Positions 59,701-64,000 of a DNA stretch of 64,000 bases are shown piece after piece. Made by a program: the position numbers and the translations under genes. Below the pieces are notes generated by a model that worked only from the letters and a program-made list of their open reading frames with translations, was not told the origin of the DNA and ran no database searches. Within the stretch, counting starts at the first letter, position 1. Each line of letters opens with the position of its first letter. The stretch is from Aeromonas allosaccharophila (lineage in GTDB: Bacteria; Pseudomonadota; Gammaproteobacteria; Enterobacterales; Aeromonadaceae), in NCBI RefSeq assembly GCF_000819685.1, contig NZ_CDBR01000091.1, forward strand, positions 1-64,000, in the 5' to 3' direction.

Positions 59701-61256
59701 CAGTGAATGCAGTTGGCGGCGTTGATCTGCAGTTTCGCCGCGCCTTCCGTTTCCAGTACTTCAAACACCCCGGCCGGGCAGTAGCGTTGGGCGGGTTCGG
59801 CCCAGGTGGGCAGATTGACCTCGACCGGAATGCGCGCGTCCTGCAGCTTGAGGTGGCAGGGCTGATCCTCGTCGTGACTGGTGTTGGCGAGATACACAGA
59901 CGAGAGCTTGTCAAAGCTCAGCATGCCATCGGGTTTGGGATAATGAATGGGCTCGCAGCGGCTGGCCACGCGCAGTTGACGGTAATCGTGAGCCTTATCG
60001 AGCAGTTTGAAGGGCGAGTTTGTGCCAAACAGCCGCTGCTCCAGCCAGTTGAAGGCACCACCCAACCAGGGACCATAGCGGTGAAGAGCCGCGCCGAAGT
60101 TGCGCGCTGCCTTGAGCTCGCGAGCCAGCCAGCTCTGTTGCAGCTCGTCGCCATACTGGGCCAGATCCCGGCCCCCCTCATCGCCCCCCCGCAGTGCCAT
60201 CGCGACGGTTTTTGCCGCCAGCATCCCCGATTTCATGGCGGTGTGGATCCCCTTGATGCGGGAAAAATCGAGGGTGCCCGCATCACAACCGATCAGCAGG
60301 CCGCCCGGAAAGTGCATGCGGGGCAGGGCGTGCCAGCCCCCCTTGGTGATGGCGCGGGCGCCATAGCTGATGCGCTCACCCCCTTGCAACACGCCAGCGA
60401 TAAGCGGGTGATGCTTGAGGCACTGGAATTCATCGAACGGGCTGAGCCAGGGATTCTGGTAGTTGAGATCGACAATCAGCCCGACCGCGACCTGATCCCC
60501 CTCCATGTGATAGAGATAGAAACCACCCTGGCTATTGCCACCGCCCTGCTTGCCGAGGGGCCAGCCACTGCCGTGCAGCACCTGTCCCGCTTTGCCTTGA
60601 CCTGCTGGCAGTTGCCACAGCTCCTTGAAGCCGATGGCGTAGTGTTGGGGTTGGGCGGGGTTTTCCAGATTGAAGTTGGCGATCAGCTGCTTGCCGAGAT
60701 GGCCGCGAGCCCCTTCGGCAAAGAGGGTGTAGCGGCCGAGCAGCGCCATGCCGGGCACATGATCAGCTTTTGGATTGCCCGCGCGATCCAGCCCCAGATC
60801 GCCGGTGATCACCCCCTTGACCCGGCCCGCGTCCATGATAAGTTCGCTGGCGGTAAATCCCGGGTATATTTCGACTCCCAGTTTTTCCGCCTGTTGGCCA
60901 AGCCAGCGGCAAAGGTTGCCGAGGCTGACGATGTGACAGCCCTCATTGTGCATCCGGGGTGGCACCGCCCAGGCGGGGAGTTGCAGGGAACGTTGCTCGC
61001 TTTGCAGCAGATGAACCTGATCGTCGCTGACCGGCACGCCGAGCGGCGCTTGCTGCCAGCCATCCGGCAGCAGCTCTTGCAAGGCGACGGGATCAAACAG
61101 GGCGCCGGAGAGCAGATGGGCGCCAATTTCCGCTCCCTTCTCCAGCAGACAGACGGAGAGAGTGGCATCCTGCTGTTTCAGGGCGATGGCTGCACTGAGC
61201 CCCGCCGGACCGCCGCCGACGATGACGACATCAAATTCCATTGCTTCCCGTTCCAT
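59613..61256 (-). CDS. Electron transfer flavoprotein-ubiquinone oxidoreductase
   Basis: 547-residue membrane-associated flavo/iron-sulfur protein that passes electrons from ETF to ubiquinone. N-terminal FAD motif VVIVGGGPAGLSAAIAL, GALFDP and the quinone/FAD domain, then the C-terminal 4Fe-4S ligands in CPAGVFEV and CIHCKTCDIKDP. It ends in the family's GPNYPNM. Divergent from etfBA by 169 bp, so donors and acceptor are together. Two degraded copies of its 3' end follow the stop. An alternative start five codons in (MEFDVV) is possible. Confidence 0.95.
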   Translation of the reverse strand: MEREAMEFDVVIVGGGPAGLSAAIALKQQDATLSVCLLEKGAEIGAHLLSGALFDPVALQELLPDGWQQAPLGVPVSDDQVHLLQSEQRSLQLPAWAVPPRMHNEGCHIVSLGNLCRWLGQQAEKLGVEIYPGFTASELIMDAGRVKGVITGDLGLDRAGNPKADHVPGMALLGRYTLFAEGARGHLGKQLIANFNLENPAQPQHYAIGFKELWQLPAGQGKAGQVLHGSGWPLGKQGGGNSQGGFYLYHMEGDQVAVGLIVDLNYQNPWLSPFDEFQCLKHHPLIAGVLQGGERISYGARAITKGGWHALPRMHFPGGLLIGCDAGTLDFSRIKGIHTAMKSGMLAAKTVAMALRGGDEGGRDLAQYGDELQQSWLARELKAARNFGAALHRYGPWLGGAFNWLEQRLFGTNSPFKLLDKAHDYRQLRVASRCEPIHYPKPDGMLSFDKLSSVYLANTSHDEDQPCHLKLQDARIPVEVNLPTWAEPAQRYCPAGVFEVLETEGAAKLQINAANCIHCKTCDIKDPSQNIIWTPPQGGSGPNYPNM

Positions 61257-61425
61257 CTTGCCTCTGCGCTCTGGTTGGCCTAGGGTAATGCTGGTAGTTT
61301 ACGTAAACGTAAAGCAGTTGTAAGCAAAGCTGAGCAAGAAAAAGCAAAAAATCAGGGAAGAGCGTACTGCAACAAACGCAGAGGCACACTAATGAATTCA
61401 ATCCAAAGAGACGAGGCATGACCCC

Positions 61426-62178
61426 ATGAAGCTGCTGGTCGCAATCAAACGGGTAGTCGACTACAACGTCAAGATTCGGGTGAAGGGAGACGGCTCCGAC
61501 GTGGAGCTGGCCAATGTGAAGATGGGGATCAACCCCTTTTGTGAAATTGCGGTGGAGGAGGGGGTCAGGCTGCGGGAAGCCGGGGTTGCCAGCGAACTGG
61601 TGGTGGTGACCTTCGGCCCTGACGCTGCCGCCGAGCAACTGCGCCATGGGCTGGCGCTGGGGGCGGATCGGGCGCTGCATTATGTCACCGATGAGACGCT
61701 CACCCCGCTGACGGTTGCCCGCGCCTTGCACAAGGTGTGTGAGCAGGAGCTGCCGGATCTGGTGCTGCTCGGCAAGCAGTCCATCGATTCAGACAACAAT
61801 CAGGTGGCCCAGATGCTGGCTGCCCTCAATGATTGGCCGCTGGCGACCTGTGCGTCCGCCCTCAAGGTGGAAGCTGGGGAACTGCTGGTGACTCGCGAAA
61901 TCGACGGTGGCCTCGAGACCCTCGGCATGCCGTTGCCTGCGGTAGTGAGCGCCGATCTGCGTTTGAATGAACCGCGCTTTGCTTCGTTGCCCAACATCAT
62001 GAAGGCCAAGCGCAAGCCGCTTGATAGCGCTCCATTCTCGACACTTGCCGTTGAGGTGGCCAATCAGACCCGCTTGCTCGGGGTGATGGCGCCGCCAGCC
62101 CGCAGCGCCGGGATCAAGGTGGGCTCGGTGGACGAGCTGGTGGACAAACTCAAACACGAAGCGAAGGTGCTGCCATGA
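61426..62178 (+). CDS. etfB: Electron transfer flavoprotein subunit beta
   Basis: 250-residue AMP-binding subunit of ETF, which takes electrons from acyl-CoA and related dehydrogenases. Start MKLLVAIKRVVDYNVKIRVKGDG; NPFCEIAVEEGVRL and the GKQSIDSDNNQVAQMLA region are typical, with VKVGSVDELVDKLKHEAKVL at the end. Its stop overlaps the etfA ATG (ATGA). Confidence 0.96.
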   Translation: MKLLVAIKRVVDYNVKIRVKGDGSDVELANVKMGINPFCEIAVEEGVRLREAGVASELVVVTFGPDAAAEQLRHGLALGADRALHYVTDETLTPLTVARALHKVCEQELPDLVLLGKQSIDSDNNQVAQMLAALNDWPLATCASALKVEAGELLVTREIDGGLETLGMPLPAVVSADLRLNEPRFASLPNIMKAKRKPLDSAPFSTLAVEVANQTRLLGVMAPPARSAGIKVGSVDELVDKLKHEAKVLP

Positions 62179-63101
62179 GCGTGCTGATCATTGCCGAACA
62201 TCATCAGGGCCATCTGGCCGACAACGTGGCACAACTGGTCACCGCCGCCGGATCCATCGGCGGTCAGGTTGACCTGCTGTTGCTGGGTCAGGGGCTGACC
62301 GAGGCGAGTGAACAGGCGGCAGCTCTCGGCGGCGTCGACAAGGTGTTGCTTGCCGAACATCCCCTGCTGGCCGACGGGCTGCTGGATGGGGTCGACAAGC
62401 TGCTGGCCAGCTGGTGCGAAGGTTACAGCCACTGCCTGATGGCGGCGAGTGCCATGGGCAAGGCGTTGCTGCCACAGGTGGCGGCCCGGCTCGGGGTGGA
62501 GATGCTCTCCGAGGTGACGGCTATCGAGAGCAGCGACACCTTCCTGCGCCCCATCTATGCAGGCAATGCCATCGCCAGAGTGGCAAGCTCGGCGCCCGTC
62601 AAAGTGATGACAGTGCGGGCCAGCGCGTTTGCCAAGGCGGCGACGGGCGGACAGGCTCTTATCGAGCACTTGGCCGTGCCCGAATTCGCTGGTCGTACCC
62701 GGTTGGTCGAGCGCCGCGCGGTGCGCTCCAGCAGGCCCGAACTGACCGCTGCCCGGGTGGTTGTCTCCGGTGGCCGCGCCCTTGGTTCCAAGGCGCAGTT
62801 TGCCCTGATTGAGGCGCTGGCCGACAAGCTGGGCGGCGCCGTGGGGGCATCGCGAGCCGCCGTTGATGCGGGATATGTCGCCAACGATCTGCAAGTGGGG
62901 CAGACCGGCAAGGTGGTGGCGCCCGAGCTCTATATCGCGGTCGGCATTTCGGGGGCCATCCAGCATCTGGCGGGGATGAAGGAGTCGAAAGTGATCGTGG
63001 CCATCAACAAGGACAGCGACGCCCCCATCTTTCAGGTGGCGGACTACGGGCTGGTGGGGGATCTCTTCATTCTGCTGCCGGAGCTCACCGCCAAACTGTA
63101 A
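62175..63101 (+). CDS. etfA: Electron transfer flavoprotein subunit alpha
   Basis: 308-residue FAD-binding subunit. The C-terminal FAD domain contains [59 protein letters not shown] (about residues 215-270) and [21 protein letters not shown]. Translationally coupled to etfB. The 225 bases to serC hold no gene. Confidence 0.96.
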   Translation: MSVLIIAEHHQGHLADNVAQLVTAAGSIGGQVDLLLLGQGLTEASEQAAALGGVDKVLLAEHPLLADGLLDGVDKLLASWCEGYSHCLMAASAMGKALLPQVAARLGVEMLSEVTAIESSDTFLRPIYAGNAIARVASSAPVKVMTVRASAFAKAATGGQALIEHLAVPEFAGRTRLVERRAVRSSRPELTAARVVVSGGRALGSKAQFALIEALADKLGGAVGASRAAVDAGYVANDLQVGQTGKVVAPELYIAVGISGAIQHLAGMKESKVIVAINKDSDAPIFQVADYGLVGDLFILLPELTAKL

Positions 63102-63326
63102 ATTTGTCAGAAATGGCTGGGCTGTGGTCGTTTATGCGCTCTGCCCGCCATTTCTGCGCATGTTCTCTGCAAGCCCTGACCCGTTCAGGGCTTTTTCTAC
63201 TGCAAGGGGGAGCAAGAGTGACGGTAAAAGGTTGAGCCAGCTCCCAAAAAGCCTTTGATCCGCTGGCTGCTCTTGTGTAAAACCTGACAAGTCATCGATC
63301 ACACTCATCCACTCACGGAAAGCGTC

Positions 63327-64000
63327 ATGAGCAAACAGGTTTACAACTTCTGCGCCGGCCCCGCCATGTTGCCGGTTGAAGTCATGGAGCGCGCCCAGCG
63401 CGAATTTTGTAATTTTCAGGGGCTGGGAGCCTCGGTCATGGAGCTTTCCCACCGCGGTAAGCACTACATGGCGGTCGCCGAGAAGGCAGAAGCCGATCTG
63501 CGCGAGTTGCTGGCGGTACCGGACAACTATAAGGTGCTGTTCATGCATGGGGGTGGCCGGGGTCAGTTCTCCGCCGTGCCCATGAACCTGCTGGGCGGCG
63601 CCAACAAGAAAGCCGATTTTCTGCTGACCGGTGTCTGGTCGCAAGGGGCGGTGGATGAGGCGCAAAAGTACGGCGACATCCAGACCTGGCAAGGGGTTGC
63701 CAAAAACGAGCAGGGGATTACGCACCTGTTGCCGACACCGGCGTTTCGCTCTGATGCCGCCTATGTGCACTACTGCCCGAACGAGACCATTGAAGGGATC
63801 GAAATGTTCGATATCCCTGCAACCGGCGATGTACCGCTGGTGGCGGATCTCTCCTCCACCATCCTCTCCCGTCCCATCGATGTGAGCCGCTTTGGCATCA
63901 TCTATGCCGGTGCCCAGAAAAATATCGGCCCGTCCGGGCTCGCCATCGCCATCGTGCGCGATGATCTGCTGGATCAGGCCAGAGCCGATGTGCCCTCGAT
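63327..64000 (+). CDS. serC: Phosphoserine aminotransferase (3' end cut by window)
   Basis: PLP enzyme of serine and pyridoxal synthesis. 224 codons are present. Start [16 protein letters not shown], then [27 protein letters not shown], and the lysine that carries PLP in [11 protein letters not shown] (about residue 198). The last ~135 residues lie beyond the window. No upstream gyrA is visible in the window. Confidence 0.95.
   Translation, partial: MSKQVYNFCAGPAMLPVEVMERAQREFCNFQGLGASVMELSHRGKHYMAVAEKAEADLRELLAVPDNYKVLFMHGGGRGQFSAVPMNLLGGANKKADFLLTGVWSQGAVDEAQKYGDIQTWQGVAKNEQGITHLLPTPAFRSDAAYVHYCPNETIEGIEMFDIPATGDVPLVADLSSTILSRPIDVSRFGIIYAGAQKNIGPSGLAIAIVRDDLLDQARADVPS

Overview
The window is a gene-dense, GC-rich chromosomal segment of a gammaproteobacterium, most likely an Aeromonas. 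The evidence is protein sequences very close to Enterobacterales/Vibrionales homologues (RpsA, IhfB, RstAB, Lrp, SerS, Gsk), combined with features usual in Aeromonas and Vibrio relatives: a rhombosortase, divergent ald/lrp, and a riboswitch-controlled NhaC-type transporter. It is almost wholly core genome. No insertion sequence, prophage, integrase or CRISPR array was seen.

Layout. 1-3.2 kb: MFS exporter (cut by the left edge) divergent from a LysR regulator, then a CysB-like regulator. 3.2-9.3 kb: ribA, cmk-rpsA-ihfB and lapA-lapB-pyrF. 9.2-12.8 kb: rhombosortase back-to-back with a DTW-domain tRNA-modification gene, then queC, queE, a DUF3820 gene and a cobalamin adenosyltransferase. 12.8-18.1 kb: hns, a lysine riboswitch with its NhaC-family transporter, tdk, a DUF1704 putative metallopeptidase and a ybjN-like gene. 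18.2-25 kb: tRNA-Ser, an mprF-virJ lipid aminoacylation/deacylation operon, an Asr-like small protein behind rstAB, and a Pro-Arg-His tRNA operon. 25.1-31.5 kb: folD, then a nearly complete bacterial N-degron pathway (clpS, clpA, bpt, aat, with cspD and infA). 31.6-40.7 kb: a REC-REC-GGDEF protein, trxB, ald/lrp, ftsK-lolA-rarA. 40.9-49.4 kb: serS, cvpA-purF, miaE, adk, hemH, a MAPEG protein and gsk. 49.5-59.1 kb: several poorly characterised genes, a degenerate GGDEF-EAL protein, glgC, a large unknown exported protein, a YceB-like lipoprotein and corA. 59.1-64 kb: ETF-ubiquinone oxidoreductase divergent from etfBA, then serC, cut by the right edge.

The least expected structures are two sets of gene-end tandem repeats. 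Between lolA and rarA, three 77-bp units each begin like the start of rarA. The first two form 26-codon ORFs chained by ATGA overlaps into rarA. Beyond the stop of the ETF-QO gene, two further ~107-bp copies of its last ~27 codons occur, and the distal one still reads as an intact C-terminus with a stop codon. Other points of note are the lysine riboswitch, the mprF-virJ pairing, the rstAB-asr-like linkage, the clustering of all N-degron components, and a bacterial DUF1704 protein with a zinc-protease-like HEGWVH motif.
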